The notes under the pieces were generated by a model. It was not told the DNA's origin and made no database searches. It saw nothing but the letters and a program-made list of their open reading frames with translations. The position numbers and the translations under genes were made by a program. Shown here in pieces: positions 43,207 through 52,644 of a DNA stretch of 64,000 nucleotides (position 1 is its first letter; each line of letters starts with the position of its first letter). Source of the DNA: Sphingomonas sp. PP-CC-1A-547. Its GTDB lineage: Bacteria; Pseudomonadota; Alphaproteobacteria; Sphingomonadales; Sphingomonadaceae. Location: NCBI RefSeq assembly GCF_003610375.1, contig NZ_RAPZ01000011.1, forward strand, positions 744,001-808,000, in the 5' to 3' direction.

Positions 43207-45342
43207 TTACTTCGCGCCCGCCGTCAGGCCGCGGTCTTCCAGCATCGGGCCGATATCCGGGTCCTTGCCGTAGAACGCCTTGAACATCGGACCGTAGTCT
43301 TCAGTATGCCCCTTCGACAGGATCATGTCGCGGAAGCGCTGGCCGTTCGCGCGCGTCAGCCCGCCATGCGCCATGAACCACGCATATGCATCGTTATCGA
43401 GCATCTGCGTCCACAGATACGCATAGTAGCCGGCCGCATAACCGCCCGCCCAGATGTGTGCGAAATAGCTGGTGCGATAGCGCGGCGGCACGTCCTTCGT
43501 GTCGAGACCCATCGAGTTCAGTGCCTTGGTCTCGAACGCGTCGACTTCCTGCGGCCCGGCTGACGCCGGCAGCGAATGCCAGTCCTGGTCGAGCGTCGCC
43601 GCCGCGACCAGTTCGCCAAGCTCATACCCCTGGTTGAACTTCGCCGCGTTCTTGATCTTGGTGACGAGCGCCTGGGGCATCACCGCGCCGGTGCGGTAAT
43701 CCTTGGCATAGTTCGCGAAAACCTTGGGATCGAGCGCCCAATGTTCGTTGAACTGCGACGGGAACTCGACCCAGTCGCGCGCGGTGTTGGTGCCCGACAC
43801 CAGCGGATACGTCTGGTTCGCGAACAACCCGTGCAGCGCATGGCCGAATTCGTGGAACATCGTCGTCACGTCGTCGAACGTGATCAGCGCAGGCTGGCCC
43901 GGCGCGGGCTTGGTGAAGTTGCCGACGTTATAGACGACCGGCTTGGTCTTCAGCAGCTTCGACTGGCCGACGAAGTTCGACATCCACGCGCCGCCCGCCT
44001 TGTTGTCGCGCTTCCAGTAATCGAAATACATCAGGCCCAGCTCGGAGCCGTCCTTGTCGTAGACGGTGAACACGCGGATGTCCGGCTGGTAGGTCGGGAT
44101 GTCGCGGCGTTCCTTGAACGTGACGCCGTAGAGCTGGTTGGCGGCGAAGAACACGCCATCGGTCAGCACGCGGCTGATCTCGAAATACGGCTTCAGCTCG
44201 TTCTGGTCGAGGTCGTACTTGGCTTTGCGCACCTTGTCCGAATAGAAATCCCAGTCGGACGGCGCGAGCGGGAACGTGGTGCCGGTTGCGTTTATGGTCT
44301 TCTGCAACTCGGCTGCCTCACGACGCTGTTCCGCGGCGGTCGCGGGGACGAGTTGCGTCATGAAGCCCTTCGCCGCGGCGGGGGTCTTCGCCATCTGGTC
44401 GTACAGCGAATAGGCGGCATAGTTCGGATAGCCGAGCAACTGCGCCTTTTGCGCGCGCAACTGCGCGATCTTCTGGATCAGCGCACGCGTGTCGTTCGCG
44501 TCACCGCGCCGCGACCGGTTCCAGCTCTTCTCGAACAGCGCCGCGCGGGTTGCGCGATCGGAGAGCGAGGCGAGCGCCGGCTGCTGCGTCGTGTTCTGGA
44601 GCGACAGCACGTATTTGCCGGGCATCCCCCGTTCCTTCGCGCCCTCTGCAGCGGCGGCAATCTCGGCGTCGCTGAGACCGGCGAGCTTGGCCTTGTCGTC
44701 GACCACCAGCGCACCCGCCTTGGTTCCGGCGAGCAGCTTCTGCTGGAAATCGGTCGTCGCGGTCGAAATCTGCGTGTTGAGCAACCGCAGCTTGGCCTTG
44801 TCGGCGTCGTTCAACTGCGCGCCGGCATGCAGGAAATCGCTGTGATAGATCTCCAGCACCTGCTTCTGCTCGGCATCGAGACCGAGCGAGTCCTTCTTCG
44901 CGTACAGCGCCTGGACGCGCGCGAAGAGCTTGGGATCTAGATAGATCGCGTCGCTGTGCTGCGCGAGCTTGGGTGCCTCGGCGGACCGTACCGCGTCGAG
45001 TGCGTCGTTGGTGTTCGCCTGCGACACGCCGAAGAACGCCTGACTTGCACGATCGAGCGTCCGGCCCGAGCGCTCCATCGCCTCGATCGTGTTGGCGAAG
45101 GCCGGCGCCGCGGGGTTGTTGGTGATCGCCTTCATCTCGGCGATCTGTTCCGCCATGCCCTGCTCGAGCGCGGGCTGGTAGTCGGTGTCCTTGATCTGAT
45201 CGAAGCGCGGCGCCTGGAACGGCAGCGTGCTGGGCACGGTCAGCGGATTGACGCGTGACGATTTGGCAGGAGTTTGCGCGGACGCAGCGCTGGCGATGCA
45301 GCACAGAAGGGCGGCGGAACGAAGCAGGCTGGAACGCGACAT
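43207..45342 (-). CDS. dcp: Secreted M3-family peptidyl-dipeptidase
   Basis: Removes C-terminal dipeptides; 711 residues, usual for Dcp. A signal peptide (LLCCIASAASAQ, cleavage near residue 23) places it in the periplasm. The zinc site is HEFGHALHGLF near residue 494, with the expected downstream segment DWVEFPSQFNEHW, where Glu is the third ligand. The C-terminus YAWFMAHGGLTRANGQRFRDMILSKG is typical of Dcp/oligopeptidase A. It is monocistronic and divergent from the small acidic protein gene. Confidence 0.92.
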   Translation of the reverse strand: MSRSSLLRSAALLCCIASAASAQTPAKSSRVNPLTVPSTLPFQAPRFDQIKDTDYQPALEQGMAEQIAEMKAITNNPAAPAFANTIEAMERSGRTLDRASQAFFGVSQANTNDALDAVRSAEAPKLAQHSDAIYLDPKLFARVQALYAKKDSLGLDAEQKQVLEIYHSDFLHAGAQLNDADKAKLRLLNTQISTATTDFQQKLLAGTKAGALVVDDKAKLAGLSDAEIAAAAEGAKERGMPGKYVLSLQNTTQQPALASLSDRATRAALFEKSWNRSRRGDANDTRALIQKIAQLRAQKAQLLGYPNYAAYSLYDQMAKTPAAAKGFMTQLVPATAAEQRREAAELQKTINATGTTFPLAPSDWDFYSDKVRKAKYDLDQNELKPYFEISRVLTDGVFFAANQLYGVTFKERRDIPTYQPDIRVFTVYDKDGSELGLMYFDYWKRDNKAGGAWMSNFVGQSKLLKTKPVVYNVGNFTKPAPGQPALITFDDVTTMFHEFGHALHGLFANQTYPLVSGTNTARDWVEFPSQFNEHWALDPKVFANYAKDYRTGAVMPQALVTKIKNAAKFNQGYELGELVAAATLDQDWHSLPASAGPQEVDAFETKALNSMGLDTKDVPPRYRTSYFAHIWAGGYAAGYYAYLWTQMLDNDAYAWFMAHGGLTRANGQRFRDMILSKGHTEDYGPMFKAFYGKDPDIGPMLEDRGLTAGAK

Positions 45343-45486
45343 TGACGACTCACAATGGCAGGAGTGATGCCCCTATCCTTGCCCTGCCTAAGCCCTTGTT
45401 ACAATCGGTTAGCAAACCACCCGGTTGAGCGCTTGCACTGCCGCCCGCTCGCAGGCAGTAGGCGGTCAAACCCCAGGAGTTCCGAC

Positions 45487-45756
45487 ATGGCAAATACCCT
45501 TGAAATCGATCAGGCGAGCGTCGTCGACAACGACATCCAGAAGCAGATCGAATTTTCCGGCGAGTTCGACGGCGACGAATATGAGTTCGCGGTCAAGTAC
45601 GCGGTTCTGAAGGAACTGAGCGGCGACGAACCCGAGGACGACGGCATCGAGCTGTTCAACCGCTTCAACGACGACATCGTCGACGCGTGCCTCGCGGCCA
45701 TCGAGCGCAAGCCGAATGCATCGACGATCATCGTCGACGAAGACGACCTCGAATAA
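45487..45756 (+). CDS. Small acidic protein of unknown function
   Basis: An 89-residue, strongly acidic protein (QIEFSGEFDGDEYEFAVKY, EPEDDGIELFNRFNDD, end IIVDEDDLE). The ATG at 45487 has a CAGGAGTT ribosome site; the frame runs back to 45355 without coding character. The beta-strand pattern and length recall DUF1488-type proteins, but that link is weak. A clean terminator follows, so it is a single-gene unit. Confidence 0.75.
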   Translation: MANTLEIDQASVVDNDIQKQIEFSGEFDGDEYEFAVKYAVLKELSGDEPEDDGIELFNRFNDDIVDACLAAIERKPNASTIIVDEDDLE

Positions 45757-45771
45757 TCAGCATTTACGGGG

Positions 45772-45807
45772 CGATCGGCGCCGTCTCGGACGCGCCGATC
45801 GTTTCTT
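45772..45807 (+). terminator. Rho-independent terminator after the small acidic gene
   Basis: Stem CGATCGGCGC / GCGCCGATCG with a ten-base loop, followed by TTTCTT, 16 bases after the stop codon. Confidence 0.7.
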
Positions 45808-45817
45808 CCAAACGCGC

Positions 45818-45940
45818 TCAGTCTCCGGTCACGAACCGGCGGATACGGGTCGAGTAGCGACTCCCCACGAGCAGGGTCACCCCAAACAGCATCGATGCTC
45901 CCCATATCGCCGCACAAACGATTATGACGATCTTGAGCAT
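45818..45940 (-). CDS. Possible 40-residue single-span membrane protein
   Basis: Begins MLKIVIIVCAAIWGASMLFG and continues with VTLLVGSRYSTRIRRF before the stop. It is one hydrophobic helix of about 24 residues with a positively charged cytoplasmic-type tail. A GGAG site lies seven bases before ATG 45940. It is downstream of cobF in an otherwise empty 270-bp gap. Hydrophobicity and ribosome site support a real gene, but there is no homology evidence. Confidence 0.45.
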   Translation of the reverse strand: MLKIVIIVCAAIWGASMLFGVTLLVGSRYSTRIRRFVTGD

Positions 45941-46028
45941 GGTCGGACTCCGACGTTGTTTCGATCGGGGGCGATTACGGTCGGCAATACAAATACTTGC
46001 TGAACGTGCCAGCCATCCAAGGTTCAGG

Positions 46029-46805
46029 TTAGCCTGAGTTATCCGATCGGCGGGACGTATCGCGGCGCAAAAGATAGATATCCATGATCCAACCATGCTG
46101 CTCGCGAAGATCGGCACGAGTCTGGACGATCCGTTTCGCGACGACGGTCAAGGGGCCGGCGATCAGCATTTGATCCTTCATCCCCAGATACGCACCCCAC
46201 CAGATCGAAATACCCGCCGCGTCGAGCGTCTGGAACGCGCAATCGCCATCGAGCATCACGGCGATCGTACCGATATCGGCCGGCCACCCCCATGCCCTCA
46301 GCCTTCGACCCGTCGTCACGAGAACCGGCGCGCCGACCGTGTTCAGCGGTATGGCGTGCGCTGCCGTCAGCGCCTGGAGGCTGGTGATGCCGGGCTCGAC
46401 GGTTACGGTCATCGCCATACCGTCCGTTCGCAGCCGATCGGCGATGCGCAACGTGCTGTCGTACAGCGACGGGTCTCCCCATACGAGTAACGCGAGACGG
46501 CCGCCGTTCGGCAAGTGTTGCGCGATCTGAATGCTCCAGACGACGGCAATGGCGTCATGCCATTGGTCGACCGCGCGTAGATAGGGCGCGGTCGTGTCGC
46601 GCTCGGGCAGGACGAATTCGACGACACGCGTAGCTCCGGTCAGCACCTCTGCACAGATCCCGCGGCGGAGATCGATCAGGTCGGACTTCGCATCGCCCTT
46701 CCGGGGCAGCAGGATCAGGTCGGCGGCGTTCATCGCGACGATCGCGGCGCGCGTGAGGTGATCGGGGTTGCCGGTTCCGATACCGATGAGGTGAAGGTCG
46801 ATCAT
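46029..46805 (-). CDS. cobF: Precorrin-6A synthase (deacetylating)
   Basis: Methylates C-1 of precorrin-5 with S-adenosylmethionine and loses the C-20/methyl fragment as acetate, in the oxygen-dependent cobalamin pathway. It has 258 residues of the tetrapyrrole methylase fold: LIGIGTGNPDHLT at the N-terminus, LLPRKGDAKSDL, and the GDPSLYDS loop (here WGDPSLYDST). Its start overlaps the cobA stop (ATGA). Last gene of the cobL-cobF unit. CobF occurs only in the aerobic route, which fixes the pathway type. Confidence 0.92.
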   Translation of the reverse strand: MIDLHLIGIGTGNPDHLTRAAIVAMNAADLILLPRKGDAKSDLIDLRRGICAEVLTGATRVVEFVLPERDTTAPYLRAVDQWHDAIAVVWSIQIAQHLPNGGRLALLVWGDPSLYDSTLRIADRLRTDGMAMTVTVEPGITSLQALTAAHAIPLNTVGAPVLVTTGRRLRAWGWPADIGTIAVMLDGDCAFQTLDAAGISIWWGAYLGMKDQMLIAGPLTVVAKRIVQTRADLREQHGWIMDIYLLRRDTSRRSDNSG

Positions 46806-47530
46806 GTTTCGGTCTCAGGATCCATCAGCGGACCGTAGAGGATCAGCGCGGGCTTGCTGGAGAAGCCTGCCTGCAATTGCGCAGCAAGGTCGGCAATGGT
46901 CGACCGGATCAGCGACTGGTCGGGATGTCCGATATTTTCGGCGATCAGCGCGGGCGTGTTCGGGGAAAGGCCGTGCTCGATTAGCAATGCCGCGAGCGCC
47001 GGGAATGTTCGCTTTGGCATGAACACCACGGTCGTCGCCCCGGGATCGGCGAGCGCGGCCATGTTCCGCTGTTCGGGCAGGTCGCCGGTGACGTCGTGGC
47101 CGGTAACGAACTGCACGCGGCGCGCGTTGAGCCGGCGTGTGAGCGGGATCTGCGCGGCGGCGGCGGCAGCGCTGGCGGCGCTGATGCCGGGGATGATTTC
47201 GAATGGAATGCCCGCTGCCCGGAGCGCGACGATCTCCTCCTCAAGGCGGCCGAACATGCCCGCATCGCCCGATTTTAGGCGGACGACGCGGATGCCGGTT
47301 TGCGCGTACTCGACCAGGAGTTGCGAGACGTGCGCCTGACTAGGTGATGGGCGACCGGCGCGTTTACCGACAGCGACGAGGTCGGCGCCTGGGCGAGCAT
47401 GGTCGAGAACGGTCGAGGACAGGTCGTCGAACAGCACCGCGTCGGCGGCCTGCAATCGCGCAACCGCCTTCAAGGTGAGAAGTTCGGGGTCCCCGGGACC
47501 GGAACCGACGAAGGAGACGAAACCGGTCAT
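46802..47530 (-). CDS. cobA: Uroporphyrinogen-III C-methyltransferase
   Basis: Adds methyl groups at C-2 and C-7 of uroporphyrinogen III to give precorrin-2, the branch point to cobalamin and siroheme. At 242 residues it is the single-domain type without the CysG dehydrogenase/ferrochelatase part. VGSGPGDPELLTLKA, VRLKSGDAGMFGR and PGISAASAAAA are the standard motifs. The C-terminal segment ALILYGPLMDPETET is longer than needed by a few residues. It overlaps cobB and cobF by four bases each. Confidence 0.95.
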   Translation of the reverse strand: MTGFVSFVGSGPGDPELLTLKAVARLQAADAVLFDDLSSTVLDHARPGADLVAVGKRAGRPSPSQAHVSQLLVEYAQTGIRVVRLKSGDAGMFGRLEEEIVALRAAGIPFEIIPGISAASAAAAAAQIPLTRRLNARRVQFVTGHDVTGDLPEQRNMAALADPGATTVVFMPKRTFPALAALLIEHGLSPNTPALIAENIGHPDQSLIRSTIADLAAQLQAGFSSKPALILYGPLMDPETET

Positions 47531-48834
47531 GGGGTGGCAGCGATCATGTGGAAGAAACTGCCCGAGACGTGGCCGCGATACGAGCCGGTTTCGGAGACGG
47601 CGGTGCCCTCGGCATCGGTGACGTTCGCGAGCGGAGCGTCAGGCTGGTCGAGGATCGTGGAATAGTGGAATTCATGGCCGGTCAGCGCGGCGCCCGCTTC
47701 GACGCCGCCCATCGGTGCGAGAAAGGTCGCGCGCCGATAGCCAAGGTGCATTTTCCGCTGAGCGTAGCTGGTGACGATGCCGAGCAGGCCTGCCATCTTG
47801 TGTCGAACACCGTCCACATCGATCAGCGCCTCGCCCAGCGCCATGTAGCCGCCGCACTCGCCGTGGACCGGGCGGGTCTTGGCGAACTCCGTCAGGCCTG
47901 CCTGGAACCGATGGGCTTCAGCGAGCTTGCCGGCGTGGAGTTCGGGATAGCCGCCGGGAAGCCATACGAGATCGGCATCCACAGCGGGAGGTTCGTCGGC
48001 GAGCGGGGAGAAGGGCAGGATTTCCGCGCCCGCACGCCGCCAGCCTTCGAGGACATGCGCGTAGGTGAACGAGAAGGCGGCGTCCTGCGCCAAGGCGATA
48101 CGCTGGGCCGGGGGGCGTATCCAGCCGACCGCGCTTGCAGGCTTGGTGCTGGCGGTAGCGGCGTCGTGAAGCGCGGGGATGTCGACATGCGCGCGGAGGA
48201 AGTCCGCATATTCGGCGATCCGCGCATCAAGGTCGGGATGTTCGACCGCCTGCACCAACCCAAGATGGCGTTCGGGGAGCTTCAGGTCGCCGCGCCGTGG
48301 GAGTGCGCCGAACACGCGGATGCCGACCGCGTCCATGCCGCTGCGCGCGAGGCGTTCGTGGCGGGGGCTGGCGACGCGATTAAGGATCACGCCGGCGATC
48401 CGGACGCTGGGGTCGTAGCGGCTGAAGCCGAGGGCGGTGGCTGCGGCAGACTGCGCCTGCCCTGAGACGTCGATCACCAGCACGACCGGCCAGCCCATCC
48501 GGCGAGCGATGTCGGCGCTGGCACCGTTGCCGGTAGCGCCCGGTTTCGCGACCCCATCGAACAGGCCCATCGAGCCCTCCGCAAGCGCAAAGTCTGCATC
48601 GTCGGCTTTACCAGCAAGGGTGTCGAGCATCGTCGCAGACATCGACCAGCTGTCGAGGTTAAACGATGCGCGACCGCTGGCAGCGCGATGGAAAGCCGGG
48701 TCGATATAGTCGGGGCCACTCTTGAACGGCTGCACCGCAACGCCGTCGTCACGGAGTGCGCGGAGGAGGCCGAGCATGACGGTGGTCTTGCCGGTGCCCG
48801 ATGCGGGTGCGGCGACCATCAGGCCGGGCGTCAC
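47527..48834 (-). CDS. cobB: Hydrogenobyrinic acid a,c-diamide synthase
   Basis: Uses glutamine and ATP to amidate the a and c side chains of hydrogenobyrinic acid. It is 435 residues long: an N-terminal P-loop domain ([16 protein letters not shown], then KSGPDYIDP) and a C-terminal class I glutamine amidotransferase domain with the nucleophile Cys in [10 protein letters not shown] and His-x-Glu (HEFHYS) near the end. It sits between cobM and cobA with four-base overlaps. The length and motif order match CobB rather than CobQ. Confidence 0.94.
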   Translation of the reverse strand: MTPGLMVAAPASGTGKTTVMLGLLRALRDDGVAVQPFKSGPDYIDPAFHRAASGRASFNLDSWSMSATMLDTLAGKADDADFALAEGSMGLFDGVAKPGATGNGASADIARRMGWPVVLVIDVSGQAQSAAATALGFSRYDPSVRIAGVILNRVASPRHERLARSGMDAVGIRVFGALPRRGDLKLPERHLGLVQAVEHPDLDARIAEYADFLRAHVDIPALHDAATASTKPASAVGWIRPPAQRIALAQDAAFSFTYAHVLEGWRRAGAEILPFSPLADEPPAVDADLVWLPGGYPELHAGKLAEAHRFQAGLTEFAKTRPVHGECGGYMALGEALIDVDGVRHKMAGLLGIVTSYAQRKMHLGYRRATFLAPMGGVEAGAALTGHEFHYSTILDQPDAPLANVTDAEGTAVSETGSYRGHVSGSFFHMIAATP

Positions 48835-49616
48835 GCCTCCCCTCCAGCGAACTTCGAGTCCGCCGATTGTGGCCGGAAGCGGCGGTCGTATCCCTGTGCG
48901 TAGAGGCTGCTCTCAGCAAAATCGTGTGCCGCGAGGGCCTGGCTGACGAGGATCAGGGCTGTGCGATCGGGTTTGCCCGCCACGGCGTCGGCGATCGTCG
49001 CCAGCGTGGCGCGTGCGATCTGCTGGTCGGGCCAACTCGCGCGCCAGACGATCGCGACGGGGCATTCCGAGCCGTAGGACGGCGTTAGGTCCGCGATCAC
49101 CTGTGCGAGGTTGTGGACCGAAAGATGGATCGCGAGCGTCGCGCCGGTCGCGGCGAACGCGGTCAAGGTTTCGGCAGGCGGCATCGTGCTGGCGCGGCCA
49201 GGCGTGCGGGTCAGCACTACCGACTGCGCGAGTTCGGGCAGCGTCAGTTCGACCTCCAGCGCAGCGGCGGCGGCGGCGAAGGCTGGTACGCCGGGCGTGA
49301 TCGTGAACGTGATGTTGAGCGCGCGGAGACGGCGGAGTTGCTCGCCCATCGCCGACCAGATCGACAGGTCGCCGGAGTGGAGCCGGGCGACGTCCTGGCC
49401 GGCGTCGTGCGCGGTCTGGATCTCGGCGATGATCTCGTCGAGCGACAAGGGCGCGGTGTTGACGATGCGGGCGCCCGGCGGACAATGATCGAGCATCGCC
49501 TCAGGAATCAGCGAGCCCGCATAGAGACATACGGGCGATCCGGCGATCCGGTCGCGCCCGCGGAGTGTAAGCAGGTCGGGCGCGCCTGGGCCTGCGCCGA
49601 TGAAGTGGACGGTCAT
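48831..49616 (-). CDS. cobM: Precorrin-4 C11-methyltransferase
   Basis: Methylates precorrin-4 to precorrin-5. 261 residues from ATG 49616, where the family N-terminus [19 protein letters not shown] begins; upstream codons in frame are arginine-rich and belong to cobE. Motifs: [14 protein letters not shown] segment ([14 protein letters not shown]), [14 protein letters not shown], and [13 protein letters not shown]. Overlaps cobE (start) and cobB (end) by four bases each. Confidence 0.94.
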   Translation of the reverse strand: MTVHFIGAGPGAPDLLTLRGRDRIAGSPVCLYAGSLIPEAMLDHCPPGARIVNTAPLSLDEIIAEIQTAHDAGQDVARLHSGDLSIWSAMGEQLRRLRALNITFTITPGVPAFAAAAAALEVELTLPELAQSVVLTRTPGRASTMPPAETLTAFAATGATLAIHLSVHNLAQVIADLTPSYGSECPVAIVWRASWPDQQIARATLATIADAVAGKPDRTALILVSQALAAHDFAESSLYAQGYDRRFRPQSADSKFAGGEA

Positions 49617-49990
49617 GCGGATCCTTCTGCGATGGCGCACGTCGCCATGCGGTCGTGGGAAATGTGGCGCGGTGTCAGCAACCGCGCGCCGGGTCCTGCC
49701 GCAGCGAGTGCGCAAGCTTCGGCGACGCTGCCAGTCTGGCGTATCTTCAGGCTAAAAGCCGACTTCGTGGCCGTTTGTGCAGCGCGTAGCGCATCTGGGT
49801 CGATAGCGACCAGGAGCAGATCCATCGCCTCGGCGAGCCGTTCGACCAGCGGAGCCTTGTCGCGGGGGGTGGCAAGCCGCGTGATCTGCGGCTGGCCCTG
49901 CCGCGCGCTGGCGAGCGCATCTTGAAGCGATGCCAACGTAGCCTCCGCGCGGAACCCGAAACCAGCGACGATCACAGCGTGACGCTCCAT
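49613..49990 (-). CDS. cobE: Cobalamin biosynthesis protein CobE (CbiG C-terminal domain)
   Basis: 125 residues, matching the free-standing form of the CbiG C-terminal domain. It begins [17 protein letters not shown] and contains [19 protein letters not shown] and the [17 protein letters not shown] end segment seen in CobE proteins. Its function is not settled; binding of a pathway intermediate (hydrogenobyrinic acid) has been proposed. ATG 49990 lies within the last bases of cobL. Confidence 0.88.
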   Translation of the reverse strand: MERHAVIVAGFGFRAEATLASLQDALASARQGQPQITRLATPRDKAPLVERLAEAMDLLLVAIDPDALRAAQTATKSAFSLKIRQTGSVAEACALAAAGPGARLLTPRHISHDRMATCAIAEGSA

Positions 49991-51171
49991 TGGACGACCG
50001 GATAGCTCGCGCGCCAGCCGCGTCGTGTGCCGAGCGGGGAGGCTTCCGACAGATCGAGGCGCAGCAGCGTGCCGCCCTTCAGTCCGTGCCACCGCGCCAA
50101 TAACGCCTCGGATTCAAGCGTCACTGCGTTGGCGACCAGGCGTGCGCCAGCTGGCAGCCTCGCCCACAATGTTTCGAGCACGGCTTCGGAGACCCCACCG
50201 CCGACGAAGACCGCATCTGGAGCGGCGTGACCTTCGAGTGCCTCCGGTGCACGGCCCCGGATCACACGAAGTCGATCGACGCCGAGGGCTGCCGCGTTGC
50301 TCTCGGCTCGGCTGGCACGGATGGGGTCGGCTTCGAAGGCAGTAGCATGCGTCGACGGATGAGCGAGCAACCACTCGATGCCGATCGAGCCGGACCCCGC
50401 GCCAATGTCCCACAGCGTCTCGCCGGGCTTCGGTGCGAGCGCGGACAGCGTCAGCGCGCGAACCGGGCGTTTGGTAAGCTGGCCGTCATGATCGAACCAA
50501 GTGTCCGGCAGGCCGGCTGTGCGAGGCACAACCTTGCCCTGCCCCGCGTAGACGATCCCGACCGCGACGGGATGGACGATGCCGTCATCATCGAGATCGG
50601 CTGCTGCGATGTCGCGAACACGCTCGCGGGGCCCGCCGAGCGCTTCGAGAATATGCAGGCGCGATTGCCCAAAGCCGAGGTCGGAGAGATACCGTGCCAA
50701 TCCGACAACCGCCGCGCCGTCGCGGACCAGCACGATCGCGCGACGACCGGGTACGATATGCTGACGGAGGCGGGTAAAAGGTGCGGCATGGAGACCCACG
50801 CAACTGGTTTCCTCGATCGGCCAGCCGAGGCGCGAGGCGGCGAGACCAAATGTCGAGGGCGCGGGGTTCGCTACCCATTCGCCGGGATCGAGGTGGCGCG
50901 TGATCGACGTACCCGCACCGAACCAGAACGGATCGCCGGACACGAGCATCGCGACGCGCTTGCCACGGTGTGCGAGCAGCCGAGTGACACCGTCGCCGAA
51001 CGGGACTGGCCAGGGTTCGACCGCGCACTTAAGGTCCGGGAGCAACGCGAGGTGGCGGGTGGCGCCGGTCACGAGCTCGGCTTGCGCCAATGCGGCCTTT
51101 GCCGACGCGGACAGGCCATTCACACCGTCTTCGCCGATACCGATGATCGTCAGCCAGGGAGTGTCAGCCAT
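49972..51171 (-). CDS. cobL: Precorrin-6B C5,15-methyltransferase, decarboxylating
   Basis: A CbiE-CbiT fusion of 399 residues that methylates C-5 and C-15 and decarboxylates the C-12 acetate, giving precorrin-8. The CbiE part (residues 1-about 195) has IIGIGEDGVNGLS and LVSGDPFWFG; the CbiT part has the SAM-binding loop DIGAGSGSIGIEWLL. ATG 51171 shares its bases with the divergent cobK start (CATG). A second ATG at 51180 is possible, adding three residues. It opens the downstream half of the cob gene row. Confidence 0.93.
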   Translation of the reverse strand: MADTPWLTIIGIGEDGVNGLSASAKAALAQAELVTGATRHLALLPDLKCAVEPWPVPFGDGVTRLLAHRGKRVAMLVSGDPFWFGAGTSITRHLDPGEWVANPAPSTFGLAASRLGWPIEETSCVGLHAAPFTRLRQHIVPGRRAIVLVRDGAAVVGLARYLSDLGFGQSRLHILEALGGPRERVRDIAAADLDDDGIVHPVAVGIVYAGQGKVVPRTAGLPDTWFDHDGQLTKRPVRALTLSALAPKPGETLWDIGAGSGSIGIEWLLAHPSTHATAFEADPIRASRAESNAAALGVDRLRVIRGRAPEALEGHAAPDAVFVGGGVSEAVLETLWARLPAGARLVANAVTLESEALLARWHGLKGGTLLRLDLSEASPLGTRRGWRASYPVVQWSVTL

Positions 51172-51919
51172 GTCGAACATCCTGGTGCTGGGCGGCACGA
51201 CCGAGGCCAGCGCGCTTGCCTCGGCGCTGGCTGCGCGGGGCAACGATGCGGTGCTGAGCTATGCCGGACGCGTCGCCGAACCGAAAACTCAACCGATCCC
51301 GGTGCGCATCGGCGGTTTTGGCGGCGTCGAGGGGCTTGTCCGCTATCTGAGCGAACATCGCGTGACGCATCTGGTCGACGCGACGCACCCCTTCGCGGCT
51401 CGGATGAGCGCGAACGCGGTCGTCGCGGCGGAGCGCGCCGGTGTCGCAGTTATTGCACTGACGCGGCCTGCTTGGTTGCCGGTCGCTGGCGATCGGTGGA
51501 CGCGCGTGGCCGATATCGACGCTGCGGTTGCGGCGCTGGAAGGGCCGCAGCGGCGCGTGATGCTGGCGCTGGGGCGGATGCACGTCGATGCGTTCGCGGA
51601 GCAACCGCAGCATGACTATCTGCTGCGGTTCGTCGATGTGCCCGACCAGCCGCCGGGGTTGCCGCGTCATCATCTCGTGGTCGACCGTGGGCCGTTCGAT
51701 GTCGAGGGCGATCGACGGTTGATGGAGGCACACGGCATCGAAGTCGTGGTCTGCAAGAACGCTGGTGGCACGGGGGCGTCGGCCAAACTGCATGCGGCGC
51801 GCGCGCTTGGGCTCCCGGTGATCATGATCGATCGGCCTGCCCTGCCCGCTCGGCGCGAGGTGCACGCGGTGGCGGATGTGATGCGCTGGCTCGATCATGG
51901 CGCCGACCGGGGGGTGTAG
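51170..51919 (+). CDS. cobK: Precorrin-6A reductase, inverted within the cob cluster
   Basis: NADPH-dependent reduction of precorrin-6A to 6B. 249 residues: ILVLGGTTEASALA (dinucleotide-binding turn), THLVDATHPFAARMSANA (family signature), ALGRMHVDAF and the end segment VVCKNAGGTGASAKL. AGGGAG lies eight bases upstream of ATG 51170. It is the only plus-strand gene in the cobalamin block: its start overlaps the divergent cobL start, and its last 25 bases overlap the convergent cobJ end. Its promoter must lie inside cobL. Confidence 0.94.
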   Translation: MSNILVLGGTTEASALASALAARGNDAVLSYAGRVAEPKTQPIPVRIGGFGGVEGLVRYLSEHRVTHLVDATHPFAARMSANAVVAAERAGVAVIALTRPAWLPVAGDRWTRVADIDAAVAALEGPQRRVMLALGRMHVDAFAEQPQHDYLLRFVDVPDQPPGLPRHHLVVDRGPFDVEGDRRLMEAHGIEVVVCKNAGGTGASAKLHAARALGLPVIMIDRPALPARREVHAVADVMRWLDHGADRGV

Positions 51920-52644
51920 AGGATCGGTCCCGCCGGGCGATCGATAACGCGCGTCAGGCTGGAGCCGATGATGATCATCGTCCGCATGTCCGCCATGTCC
52001 GCGCGGGCTTCGGTCAGGGGCACGATGCGGAGCGTTTCCTCGGGTGTTGAGACCGCGCGGGCGAACAGGACGGGGCGGTCGTCGGCGCAGGTTTCGCGGA
52101 GGAGTTCGAAGATGCGGATCAGGCCGTCGGGGCGCGCCTTCGATCGCGGATTGTAGAAGGCGATCGCGAAGTCGGCTTCGGCGGCGAGACGCACGCGGCG
52201 TTCGATCACGCCCCACGGCTTCAGATTGTCCGACAGGTTGATCGCGCAGAAATCATGCCCGAGCGGTGCGCCCGCACGTGCACTGGCGGCGAGCATCGCG
52301 GTGATGCCGGGGAGGACGCGGATATCGATGTCGCGCCATTCCGTCGGACCGGCTTCGAGCGCCTCGAACACCGCGGCCGCCATTGCGAACACGCCGGGGT
52401 CACCCGACGAGACGACCACGACGCGGTGGCCTTGGGCCGCGAGTTGGAGCGCGTGCGTGGCGCGATCGAGTTCGACGCGGTTGTCGGTGGGATGGAGCGT
52501 AAGCCCCTCGCGCGGGGCGACGCGCGCGACATAGGGAATGTAGCCGATAACGTCGGTCGCTTCGGCAAGCGCCGCGGTGACTTCGGGCGTCACGAGCGCT
52601 TCGTCGCCGGGGCCTAGGCCGGCGATGGCGAGCCAGCCGGTCAT
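51895..52644 (-). CDS. cobJ: Precorrin-3B C17-methyltransferase
   Basis: Methylates C-17 with ring contraction to precorrin-4. 249 residues: LAIAGLGPGDEALVTPE, VVVVSSGDPGVFAMAAAV, LPGITAMLAASARAGAPLGHDF and IAFYNPRSKARPDGL are the CobJ/CbiH signatures. ATG 52644 overlaps the cobI stop. It is the last gene of the riboswitch-controlled cobW operon, and its 3' end overlaps the convergent cobK. Confidence 0.95.
   Translation of the reverse strand: MTGWLAIAGLGPGDEALVTPEVTAALAEATDVIGYIPYVARVAPREGLTLHPTDNRVELDRATHALQLAAQGHRVVVVSSGDPGVFAMAAAVFEALEAGPTEWRDIDIRVLPGITAMLAASARAGAPLGHDFCAINLSDNLKPWGVIERRVRLAAEADFAIAFYNPRSKARPDGLIRIFELLRETCADDRPVLFARAVSTPEETLRIVPLTEARADMADMRTMIIIGSSLTRVIDRPAGPILYTPRSAP

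Noticed and set aside
43576..44940. A 454-codon plus-strand frame inside the M3 peptidase gene
   Set aside because: Antisense shadow; composition rich in Arg, Val and Glu without recognisable motifs.
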